The notes beneath the pieces are model-generated. The model had not been told where the DNA came from. It did not search any database and saw nothing but the letters and a program-made list of their open reading frames with translations. A stretch of 64,000 nucleotides of DNA from Branchiostoma floridae (lineage: Eukaryota; Chordata; Leptocardii; Amphioxiformes; Branchiostomatidae), in assembly GCF_000003815.2 (NCBI RefSeq), contig NC_049980.1, positions 16,949,613-17,013,612 of the forward strand, given 5' to 3'. A program made the translations under genes and the position numbers. Shown here piece after piece: positions 26,201 through 36,336 of this stretch; within the stretch, counting starts at the first letter, position 1, and each line of letters opens with the position of its first letter.

Positions 26201-28160
26201 ATCGAGGCTAACCGGGTGCTGCTGAAGCTGATCCGGGGCCGGTGGGAGTACGCCTTCCCCGTGCTTTGCAGGAGTCTCAAGGTCGGGTCCAACCAGGGAT
26301 ACCTGGCAGAGATGATGAGAAGAAATCTCCACACAGGTGCGCCACCTGTCATTTTCGTTGTATACAACAGTTCGAAAGGGTGGGAATGATGGCAAAATCC
26401 CAATTCACATCAGCCCGACAGCATTAGCTAATTATAAACAGTCCTACACAAGAGCGACAGTCTCTACCACATGAGGTACATCTGTAAGTTTACTGGTCTT
26501 TACTCTGGTCAGATGCAAGTTCTTTTCTCTCGATCCGCATGGTCTTCACTGGGTCTTTCTACCTGGGTATGGATCCTAGGATTTGCCATCAAGGGGAATA
26601 CTTGGCCAAACTATGAACATGTTTGTCTGGTGAATTGAACTCCCTATAGCCATCGTTGTTGGTTTGTAATAGAGACTAGGATTCGCATCCGTGGACATTC
26701 AAATACGTACAAGTACATATCGATACACTTGTATTAGTACACAACATTGTTATCGCCTCTTCTTTATATCTTATTTACTTTATGTTTTGCTGTATTTCAG
26801 ACTTGTTGGAGGTGTACGAGTTCCTGGCAGCCAATATTGAGATGTACTACTGGACGGCTCTCATGAAACATCTGGGGCTGTCCAAGGATCTCATTGAGCG
26901 CGCCAAGCGGGAAAATGCTCTGCCAGAGGACAAGGTAAACACGTCATACGTATCTTATACAAGTTATAGAATTAGAAATCCATTGGCGCCGGCCGGCACT
27001 GTGGCTTGGCTACATGTAGCGGACACGAGCTCGAGAGATCTGGGTTCGATTCCTGGCGTTCCTGGCCAGACATTGTCTTTTTGGGAAAGGCGCTTCACAC
27101 GACTTTCCTCATTGTAAAATCGGGTACCCGACTAGGGAGATAGAAGGCATATTGAATTCATACATTGGATCACAACCCACTGTCACTACGGCCTCAAAAA
27201 GACAATAGAACTAACTTTAATTCTTAAGTGTGAAATTTATGAATCCATTAGGAACGTTTGTCCACTCATTGCGGTTATCTGGTATACATGTTACTCTTGA
27301 TTCCTCCTTCTTATTCTCGCCCCTTTCCCCACCGAAAAGATCGTCCATTCCCTGTTGCTGTGGCAGCGGGTGAAGAGACGCAAAAGCCCTCGGCAACTGA
27401 TTAAGAAGCTTGACGCCGCCCTGAGGACTGTCGGCTGTCTGGACTTGGCCGGTATGTACAGCATGTTTTCAGTAAAGCTAACACGTTCAAAAACTTAAAT
27501 TCCTTTGGCATGTTGTGTTTCCTTTCTATGAAGTATGAATCACTAAACTATGTTGTATTTTTTCGGTCACCAGATCAACTGCTTGAGTTCGAGCACTTTC
27601 TGGGCGTGTTCGGGATGAACGTGTGGACGGAGAAGGTGTTGACCGATGTACCGATGGACAACATCTACACACCCCGGGGACCGTCCCGTGCCGCGCAGTC
27701 CGCCGGAGCCGTCAGCCAGCAGGACGAGGACGAGCAGAAACGACCGGACAGCGCAGCGTCATCCACACACAACAGCATCTTCGACAAGTTCATCGCCATC
27801 AGGGGGACACAGCCGACACGGCGCTTTAAGCACAGCTCTCGCAACCCCAGGGACTGCGTCACCATCTACGACAGTCCCATGAGTTTCCTGCGGGGCGTGG
27901 CCTCCCGAGCGTCCGTACGGTCCGCGCTGTCCTGGGACGCCATGTACGTGCACGACCTGACCCCCCGGGAAACCACCCCGGCGCCCTCCCCCCGCACGCC
28001 CAAGACGCCATGGCTGCCTCCCATCATCAACGACGCCGCTTCACCCACCAAGAGAACCGCCAGGGCCGTGACGTTCGGCGGGGAGCAGACCCCGCTGGAG
28101 CCGGAGAGACCAGCTAGCACGGCCGGGTCCGACAAGGAGAACATGGAAGTCACCAGCTAA
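23274..28160 (+). CDS. CARD + death-domain adaptor-like protein (379 aa)
   Basis: Coding exons are 23274-23286, 25636-25762, 26170-26336, 26801-26934, 27340-27451 and 27574-28160 (phases 1,2,1,0,1), summing to 1140 bases. The first coding exon gives only MINM plus one base and joins in phase to DSVWLKYYEV. Residues about 5-102 look like a six-helix CARD (helices 3-5 contain RSRIEANRVLLKLIRG, AFPVLCRSLK, GYLAEMMRR, similar in pattern to RAIDD and caspase CARDs). Residues about 103-195 match the death-domain pattern: YYWTALMKHLGLSKDLI, LLLWQRVKRRKSPRQLIKKL, LRTVGCLDLADQLL. The remaining ~180 residues are low-complexity, Pro/Ser/Thr-rich and probably disordered. This architecture is that of RAIDD/CRADD-like adaptors linking receptors to caspases; a lancelet-specific relative is likelier than a direct CRADD orthologue because of the long tail. 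A SINE-like sequence lies in intron 4. The CARD call is by pattern only; the death domain is firmer. Confidence 0.8.
26985..27150 (+). mobile_element. tRNA-derived SINE-like sequence
   Basis: Inside intron 4 of the CARD-death-domain gene. It contains a perfect RNA polymerase III B box (GGTTCGATTCC, 27043-27053), preceded about 40 bases upstream by a degenerate A-box-like TGTGGCTTGGCTA. It is followed by a non-tRNA body (CTTTTTGGGAAAGGCGCTTCACACGACTTTCCTC). That body ending is typical of tRNA-headed SINEs. Limits are approximate and no target duplication was identified. Confidence 0.6.
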
Positions 28161-28487
28161 GCAACTGATTACGATGGCGAACACAACAACAAGGTCAAAC
28201 TGGGGAAGAACTAAGTGTGGCTACGAAAGCAGAATCCGAGATTAGCCTTATATGCATATGACTGACACCAATGAAGGTTACTAATGAGATACTCACTACA
28301 AAAGTTACTCAATCAACTGGATACGTTTTGAAAACAACCAGACGTTTCAGATAGCACCCGCTACCATCGTCAATAACTGGCAAGAAAGTCACAGACAAGG
28401 GGTAACATTTGTTATTCGAAACGTTTGGCCGTTTCGACTTGACTTTACTTCAATAACTTTCTTAGTGAGAACTTATGAATTAAAGTA

Positions 28488-28493
28488 AATAAA
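28488..28493 (+). terminator. Probable polyadenylation signal AATAAA, CARD-death-domain gene
   Basis: AATAAA about 330 bases past the stop codon, directly before a young MITE at 28511. The insertion may therefore lie at or beyond the cleavage site. Confidence 0.45.
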
Positions 28494-28510
28494 GTAAAAA
28501 GACCGAAGAT

Positions 28511-28624
28511 TAATCTCCAAGCAGATCTTGCTGTGGCAAATGGGAAGGAGTTCGCTGTGGCCAATAACTCCTCTGCCGGCTAAACTCCTTCCCATTTGCC
28601 ACAGCAAGATCTGCTTGGAGATTA
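28511..28624. mobile_element. MITE with perfect 42-bp terminal inverted repeats and 9-bp target duplication
   Basis: The 114-bp element is two perfect 42-bp inverted arms (28511-28552 and 28583-28624) around a 30-bp centre. Arms begin TAATCTCCAAGCAGATCTTG. It is flanked by ACCGAAGAT on both sides (28502-28510 and 28625-28633), a 9-bp direct repeat. The perfect match of both arms and flanks indicates a very recent insertion. Target length (8-9 bp across the family) fits hAT or Mutator-type transposition; it has no coding capacity, so a transposase must come from elsewhere. Related copies are at 32793-32887 and 33736-33869. Confidence 0.95.
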
Positions 28625-28633
28625 ACCGAAGAT

Positions 28634-30293
28634 GACGTCAAGCGTCTTTGCCCTTGGTAACTAACTGAGATTTTCATTTTGATCACATTGAATATAAGTT
28701 GTGATGGGACAGTCCTTAACTTTTTGTCTGGAATGATTAATGGAATGCTTAGTTACTTTACATTTATATATGAAAAACCAAAAATACATAAATCTCATTT
28801 CTATTGTAATCATAAGAAGTTTCCATCTTTCACCACTTTTGGGATATAGCATGGTGATGCACATTTTTATGCACACCAAATCAGATAAGTGTACATAAGA
28901 AATTTTGTATATTGCGTAGGTATTACATTCAGTTTTAAAACATTGCTAGCTAGTTTAAAACATTAGTAGCATAAGTAGAACGATTTGGTAGCATCGTTAC
29001 ATAAGACTGTAATAAGCAATGCTCATTTGCACATCAATGCGATTGGAATATGTGCACCGCTGCTTTTTGTGAGTTGTAACGCTTGTAATTAATTGCACAC
29101 TACATGTATCTACAAATACATGAATATAAGGGGAAGTATTGTTGTCATGACAGCTATAAACGTGATCTAAAATATAGCAGTGTGTACATTTTGATTCATG
29201 ATATACCGTTTATGGGGTTGTAACTCTTGTGTTGTCGCCAATACATTCAGGGGACAAGGGTGAATAAATGTAAAAGCTCATGATCATTGACACTGAGCTG
29301 CATTGGGCATCAAAGATTGTTACAATTGGAGACTTTGCAAACAAGTCTATCGCTTATGTCATAAAAACTTTGTGAATAAACCTTCATTTTGACTTGAACA
29401 CCCCGCGTTCTTTCATGATGATTGCACGCTTTACGATTCGTGCGAACGCCGGCCGAATTTGTAGATCGGTCAGAGCTCGCCGAATTTCAACATCGCCCGA
29501 TCATCGGCTGTATTCCTCGCTGAAAGTCTGCCCCTTCAAAATAATTATATTATCATCCATGGTGGTAGCATCTCTTGGACATGGGCGAAGTGCAAGTCGA
29601 CTAACGCGGTAAAAAGCTAATATTTGGATCAACTTTATCAAGTGGGGTGAACAATATAATATCAACAGGAATTTTGCGAAAGACCAATCCAAAATCTCAT
29701 AAAAGGTTCAAAAATCGTCGCCGAGGCCTCGCTGAGCTGCTAAAGATCGGTCGTTCTACCGCCGAAAATGCCCATTTAGAGCTCGCTAACACGTCAGTCG
29801 AGCTTCTTGATTTGTAAAGAAGACGGGTGTCACTGAAAAGATCACTGAACCATTATAGGGATGGTAAGAGGTCAAACCCTGTCTGACTAAAACAGACAAC
29901 TAGTTTTACCTGGTCGAACGAGTAATGTGAATGCATTAACACATTGCTACCTTCATCTGGTTCTTTTTTAGGTAGTAGATACCTACCTTATATAATGTTT
30001 TTTAACTATAGACCTCTGTTTTATCCCATTTAATTTGATTAGCTTCGCACTTGATAGTCCATTGAATATCTGAATGTAATCAGTTTAGTTTGTATATTCT
30101 GCACACGGCAAGACCACATGTGCCACCGGTGAAAAAGTGATTAATAAAGTTCAAAGTTCAAACTAGCTTTACCTGGTCAAACGAGTTAGGTGAATCTTTA
30201 GCTCAATCTTGTTGACTGTGTAGGCCTGAAGATTTCACCTCCGTCCATTTCTTAAAATCGTAAGTAAGTTCACTGCGTCCAGCGTAAGATAGA
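28634..30293. other. Intergenic stretch upstream of HYKK
   Basis: No gene is seen. Sequence around 30142-30163 reads AATAAAGTTCAAAGTTCAAA, a short tandem tail of the type found at the 3' ends of L2/CR1-like LINEs; a few hundred bases before it could be a 3' LINE fragment, but no open frame remains. The HYKK promoter should lie just before 30290; no core motif is obvious. Confidence 0.35.
30142..30163 (+). repeat. LINE-type 3' tail (TTCAAAG repeats), candidate
   Basis: AATAAA runs straight into GTTCAAAGTTCAAA, a heptamer-like repeat. Many CR1/L2-clade retrotransposons end in short tandem repeats of this form. Only the tail is suggestive; the body was not recognised. Confidence 0.35.
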
Positions 30294-33200
30294 ATGACTT
30301 CAGAGATCGCTCCAGGAAAGCTGAGGCCACCAGTGTGGGACGTACAGGAACACAACATTCAACAGCTGTCAAAGAATTCACAAGAAGCCGCCCGCGAAAC
30401 ATTATGCTTGAGCAACAACCAGGCTGTCAAATTGGTGGAAAATCTGTACGGCTTTAACGTAGAATCCGTGAAGAAACTGGGCAGTTATGGCGACTACAAC
30501 TTTCATGTGAAGGTTTCTGGTGCTGATCTGGAGCATCATGAGTACATACTAAAGGTTATGAATGCAAAAGACTCACGTGACGAAGGTAACAAGGTTGTAG
30601 AGGAGTGAGTGAGTGAGTGAGTGAGTGAGTGAGTGAGTGAGTGAGTGAGTGAGTGAGTGAGTGAGAGAGTGAGTGAGTGAGTGAGTGAGTGAGTGAGTGA
30701 GTGAGTGAGTGAGTGAGTGAGTGAGTGAGTGAGTGAGTGAGTGGTAATGAGTACGAAAGGAACCGAGAGGCAGTGACAACTAAGGTTACTATTAGCAGAC
30801 ACTTTGCATGATCCTTTTGTGACACATTGTATAATATAATGAACAACAACGTTGTCATTTTTGTATCCATTGAGCATCTATAGAAAGCAGATCGTTTTGA
30901 AAGCCTCTTCCGTCTGAATTTTGTTTCCCTTCTATTTCTAAGTCAACACCATCACAAGAGTGTACCGGTCCCGGGTTCACTAGTACTACTGTTACTGTCG
31001 ATTACACTCCTAGAACAAATCACTGCTCAAACATCGATGATGACCTTCCTGTCCACCCGAGACTTTCACGTGCCGAGACCGGAGCAGAACCGGTGGGGAA
31101 ACATCATGAGTCTGGTAAACTTCGAAAGGAAAGAAAACGGTGAGTGAGTACCTTAACCTTAGACTTAAGAAGTGAGTATCAAAATAACCTTAATCCTTAA
31201 TCTGCTGCCTAGGGTGAAAATGTGCAATGCTACCACAAGAGCTACAAAGTCAACATGACATTCACTGGTAATAGATGAGGTGGTCAACGTTATAGCAAAT
31301 GACCAGGCCTTCATGATGGCACCATAGATACACCGTACAGAGAGGAATAGGCGGTTCATTAACGTTATTATCATATAGCCTATCCGTATGGGACATACAA
31401 ATTCCTTTGGTACTAAATTAAACTTGTAAATTCATTTGTCAAATTTGTCAGAAATGCATTTTGAAAATTGCCTTTTTGATACATAAGGAGACTACAGATT
31501 TCATTTTGAAACAGAAAATATTCGCAACATTACAATTTTGGCATGTCAATTTTTTTTCTAGATCTTCTCTACCGTACTGTCACTAGTGAATGCCTTCCTT
31601 TTAATTACATTAACGCGTACAAATGCACAAACTACCTTCACACTCATGTATGCACTCCCTGTCCCTGAAAAAGGTACAACTGTCTCCACTGATCACAACG
31701 TGCGTCTCCTGACGTACCTTTCCGGCATTCTGGGCAGTGACGTCACTTTAGACCCAGCGTCTCTGTACGGTGCTGGCGTGTACATGGCAAGGCTCCATCA
31801 AGCTTTAAAGGTTAGATGATTGGTTCCTATAATAGTTCAGACATCATTTTCCTTAATATTTCGCAATAAGGACTACAATACTAACATTGGGTACTTTGAC
31901 TACTACAAACGAACGCTAACATTCACTCTTGATTACAAATACATGTACAAAGGCATTTCAGATTAACGAATTTCTTGGAAAAAACTTATTTCTTATTTTC
32001 AGAACTTCGACCATCCAGGTTTGCATCGACCAAATTTCAAATGGAACTTAAGAAACACCTCTGTAGTCGGAGAGTATCTACACGTCCTGGGCAGCATAGA
32101 AGATCAGAAGATGGCTCACAAAGTTCTCGACCTTTTTGCTGACAAAGTGCTGTCCCGAATGGAAGACCTCCAGCAAGGTGGCGTCTGCAACTCAGACTTT
32201 TTCCAATCTATTCAATTTGACGACGAATGATAATACACTACGGGTATTGGAAATTTTTATAAAACCCAGATGCCTTGTTTCTGTTTTGATCAGGACCGAC
32301 ACATGCAGACTTCGGAAGCGGTAACATCCTTGTGAAAGAGAAGACGACAAACCCGGGCCCCGAGGAAAGGTACCAGATTTGTGGTGTGCTGGATTTTGGC
32401 GACGCTATCTGGAATCCTTTAGTGTTCGATGTGGCGATATCTCTCCTGTTCTACATGTTGACTGCACCCGATCATGAGGATCCTACAGTATATTCGGGGC
32501 ATTTTCTCAGAGGTACAAGTATTATTTATGTTAATGACGATTAATAATGGTCTACTTTTCTTTCTCTACCTACGGGGAAACGATATGATGCTATCGGAAC
32601 GTTTGCCTATCCAATACGTGTAACCTTTGTCCAGGTGAAAAATGGATACAGTGTATATGTATATGTAGTAGTTTTCACCAATTCGAGCAAAAACTGGCAT
32701 TGTCGTTCTTGACGCTATCTTGATTACCCTTGGGAAACGGAGGTACTGTTTGTTGTTTGTCTTGGTGTGTGTTCATTAGTTTGTTCCCATATCACCGCGG
32801 TGGCCAATTTTACTCCTCTGTCGGCTAAACTCCTTCCCCAGCTTATGTTGCTGTTTTATGCCACCGGAGGAATCTGCTTGGAGATTACCCATATGGCCTG
32901 GGTCCAAGTTTGCTCCCGGGTGGGGTCATAACCGGAGACTGGCAGGATGCGAAAGTTGAGCTCAGCAGCCTGCGTCCAAATTAGTAAACATTGGCGCATG
33001 GCCAAAAGTCAGGAACCCGAGGATGGCATGAGAGTGGAGCATGTTATGAATGAAAGGAACATGGCTGGATTATGCTTTGTCAAGAAATTTACGTCAATTT
33101 CTGGCTTTCCCTACAGGGTACGAGTCTGTCCGTCCGCTTACTACGGCTGAGTGGGACGTGCTGTACCACTGTGTGGTGGAACGGGCATGTCAGCTGTACG

Positions 33201-33340
33201 TGCTGAATGAACGTGCCGTCAGTGTGGAACCAGACAGAGAGGCGCACATCAGGCAAGACTGTGAACGCCTCTACGAGACGCTGAAGTATTTGGTAGAATC
33301 TCCGAAAGCCGAAATTGACAAGCAAATGCTGGGAAGGTAA
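30294..33340 (+). CDS. HYKK: 5-hydroxylysine kinase (aminoglycoside phosphotransferase fold)
   Basis: Known orthologues phosphorylate 5-hydroxy-L-lysine using GTP in the breakdown of collagen-derived hydroxylysine. Exons are 30294-30604, 30943-31139, 31674-31810, 32003-32177, 32294-32512 and 33117-33340 (phases 2,1,0,1,1), giving 420 aa against 373 in human. Matches to the family include QAVKLVENLYGF, NFHVKVSG, VRLLTYLSG, NFKWNLRN, the catalytic loop THADFGSGNILV (the H-x-D-x4-N Brenner motif) and the metal-binding VLDFGD. The extra length is partly in exon 2, where the frame from the acceptor at 30943 adds a Leu-rich stretch before MMTFLSTRDFHVPRP; an alternative in-phase acceptor lies 18 bases on. 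Exon 1 ends inside a GTGA array that supplies its splice donor. Intron 5 carries a damaged MITE. The ATG at 30294 is the only plausible start. Confidence 0.92.
30605..30743 (+). repeat. (GTGA)n microsatellite at the HYKK exon 1 donor
   Basis: About 34 GTGA units with one interruption (GAGAGAG near 30664). The first six bases (GTGAGT, 30605-30610) are the splice donor of HYKK exon 1, and every later unit is another copy of GTGAGT. Using any donor after the first would place an in-frame TGA in the message. Confidence 0.95.
32793..32887. mobile_element. Damaged MITE copy in HYKK intron 5
   Basis: Related to the element at 28511: it retains the centre (GGCCAATTTTACTCCTCTGT) and the right terminus (CTGCTTGGAGATTA), but the left arm is absent. 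It is still flanked by CCCATAT on both sides (32786-32792 and 32888-32894), so the left arm was lost after, or during, insertion rather than by truncation at random. Confidence 0.8.
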
Positions 33341-33735
33341 AGGGCTTCTCTAACTAACTGGAAGGACTATGACCGTAGTATGTGCGACACAAAAACTGTT
33401 ACATGTAAATTCACACAATACATATTCAACATGCTACATGATGAAGAGAAAAAGGAAAATAACAAGAATGTTATAACACACATGGCTACCATTCTAACAT
33501 AACATCAACAGGGTACTGATAGTATTCACTGATACGTATGTGCTCAAGATGAAAGCTCCGTGGTTTAAAGCCTATGTTAACCTCCTTGGTGGTATGAGTA
33601 GGAATGTTGAAAATGCATCTCCATCAAGCATCCCGTGTGTGCGTATGGATCCTGTTCTCCACTAGATGATAAATTGGTTCCAGAACTGTTAGTCTGCGAT
33701 TTTCAACGTTGGCTGGGTTCTCTTGTGCCGGGAAA

Positions 33736-33869
33736 TAATCTCCAAGCAGATCCTACGGTGCCATAAGATAGTATCAAAGCTGGCCAAGGAGTGTAGCCGG
33801 CTAAGGGAGTCAATCGGGCACCGGAGTTTGATACTATACATTACGCACCGTGGATCTGGTTGGAGATTA
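33736..33869. mobile_element. MITE copy, diverged, with 8-bp target duplication
   Basis: Ends TAATCTCCAAGCAGATC at the left and the inverted form GGATCTGGTTGGAGATTA at the right. It is flanked by CCGGGAAA on both sides (33728-33735 and 33870-33877). The inner arms (about 40 bp each) pair imperfectly, so this copy is older than the one at 28511. It lies 0.4 kb past the HYKK stop. Confidence 0.9.
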
Positions 33870-34281
33870 CCGGGAAAGGGAGTTTGCCGAGGAAGGGAGT
33901 TTGCTGTGAAAGGGAGTTTGCCGTGATAGCGAGTTTCCTCCCGTCTCCGAGCCCCGTTCCGAAGACTGCAACGGAGTCTAGCTCAATTATGTGTTTTTCA
34001 ATATAGTAAGTTATACTAGTTGCATGTGTCACTTCTACAGAGTTTATTTTGTCGGACAGCCATCTGTTTTTGCATTGAAAATATGGTAACATTGTGTCTT
34101 GGGTGTCAATATTGTTGTTTAGTACCTACTATTTGTATAACCATTGAGTTCGGTAGCCTGTGGAAACACTAGTGTGGTAGCCTCGAGTTGTTGATACTAG
34201 TGTAGGCTACCACATCTATAGCGTCACCAATGTGTTGATGAAATCTCCTTGGTGTCACTTTGTGCACTTCTTGAATACAGG

Positions 34282-34287
34282 AATAAA
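34282..34287 (+). terminator. Candidate polyadenylation signal AATAAA for HYKK
   Basis: AATAAA about 0.94 kb past the stop; it overlaps the start of a 19-bp tandem repeat. If used, the downstream MITE would be inside the 3' UTR. Confidence 0.35.
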
Positions 34288-34626
34288 AGATCTGTTGGTT
34301 GTGATGAGATCTGTTGGTTGTGACGAAGTTTCGTTGCCTCAATACATATAATTAGCGTTTTATCAGTTGCATTATTTTATCTGTAGCAAGTTATAATATC
34401 CCTTCCTTTCTTTATATGCGAAAAGACCGACAGCTCTGCGGTATCGCATCTTCAATGGAATACGACGATTTTGCCTTTGAACATCTGCTTGGAGCTGCCA
34501 GACACATACCGCCTACGGTTTCCCAGTCAGCCAATCAGAGGGCGCTAACGTGTCAGCACCACAGCTGACTTCCGGTAGCCACGTAGACCTCCATTTTCCC
34601 CGGACCGGTTTTTGCAGTGATAGTGC

Positions 34627-36294
34627 ATGCTTCATTTTGTGCGGAGAAACATGAGGGTGCTTCTAGGAGTCAGTGCCATCGTGGCCTGTGTCGTCTTCTT
34701 ACTGCTGCCAAACCATGAAACTGAAGCGGCTAAGGGTCCCAAAGTGACGGACAAGGTTTGTACAGCTTGCTTGGTGTTATGTGTGGGGAGGGCGGCCGGG
34801 GATGCGCTTGACCAAGCCATATGCATGAGACATAATTTTGAAGTTGCACATGGAGAGATTTTTTAAGTCTACACAAAGCGTGGCAGAAAGTGGTCCAGAA
34901 GAGATCTACAGTAACATATTTGTCCCCTTGCCTTGTCCTGTACAGTACAGTGTAGAAGCAGAAGTATAGACGTATTTAGCGGGTTTGGAGTGGCCAGGAC
35001 TCTAGGACTTGAGGGTTGAAAAGTAGGACAAAGGACTGAGAGAGTTTGCAGATTTGGGTGTCACCCACGACACCCCCACCCCAGATTCTTGTGTGTTTTT
35101 TTGTAGATGTTAAACCAAGTATCATTGTATAAAACTGATGCAAAGCAGAACTCAAGGTACTGTGATTGTGAAGAGACATTTAGTCTAGTGATGATGATAA
35201 AGATAAATTAAATGTTTTCTCTCCCGTAACAAATTCTAGGTTTGGTTTGATATCACCATCGGAGATGAGGCTATCGGGCGGATCGAGATCGGATTGTTTG
35301 GCAAGACTGTGCCCAAAACAGTCAAGAACTTCATTGACTTGGCCAAGGAAGAAGTAAGTACAATGAGCCATTTTCACAGAGATCAGAACGCACCTTTGAC
35401 ATATTAGAATTCCTGTTGCCGCACATGCATTCTGACGTGTTGCAGTGAGTCATGGCAAGGAGGTTATATCTGATATAACCTCCTTGGTCATGGTTATCAT
35501 TGAAAAATCTCTTCAGCATTTGAGTGATGCCATGGTGGAACGGCCTTCCCAAGACACTGCTAGTAGCAGTGTCACCCAGTGTTAATCTCATTCAGCAGCA
35601 TAAGGTCTTTTTTAACTATCCTGGTACCTTGCTTTGGACAAACCCCATCAATTGGAAATGACTGTGATGTGAATCTGAACAGTAGCCTAAAATGGTACCA
35701 GCCATTTCTTCCTGACTCTACTCATACCTTGCAGGGGTAGCAAAACTGCAATTTTAAAATGCAGTATCTTTTTACGTCTGAGAAATAATGTTGCAGCTGT
35801 GTTAGCTCACTTGCAATTTTCATACAATGTCCAGACCCCTTCTGTTTCTGGCTTGGGCCTTCACCTTTGACCTGTCACCCTGTATCTGCACATGTTTATT
35901 TATTTATTTATTAATCTTTCAGGGTAGTCCCTACAGTTTTGATAATTGATTTCCAAGGGAGTGAGCATGCCTATTGATGGTGATTTATATCTGCTTCAGA
36001 AACCAAATGGCTACAAGGGCAGTATTTTCCACCGTGTCATCAAAGACTTCATGATCCAGGGTGGTGACTTCACTCGTGGGGATGGCACCGGAGGTTGGTA
36101 TTCAGCAGTTATGATCCTGAAAAGTACTGAAACACTCGCTGGACATGGCCGACTAGAGCAAATCTATTTGGCCACATCCACAAGTAACATCCACAAACAC
36201 ATGCACCTATATCCACTGTACACATGTGCAATGCAGCATACACGATAATGAATGTGTTCCCTCAAACATACACGTACACATGCATGCATGCATG

Positions 36295-36336
<42 letters not shown>

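Larger units (their letters stand above)
33341..34626. other. Intergenic stretch between HYKK and the first cyclophilin gene
   Basis: Holds the MITE at 33736-33869, an 11-bp hairpin at 34173-34214 (TGTGGTAGCCT and its inverse, 20-base loop), a 19-bp direct repeat at 34289-34326, the probable HYKK polyadenylation signal at 34282, and, up to 34626, the presumed promoter of the cyclophilin gene. No other gene is seen. Confidence 0.5.

Noticed and set aside
30536-30877. Minus-strand ORFs rich in the peptide repeat Ser-Leu-Thr-His
   Set aside because: They are the reverse reading of the (GTGA)n microsatellite, which is open in several frames by construction.
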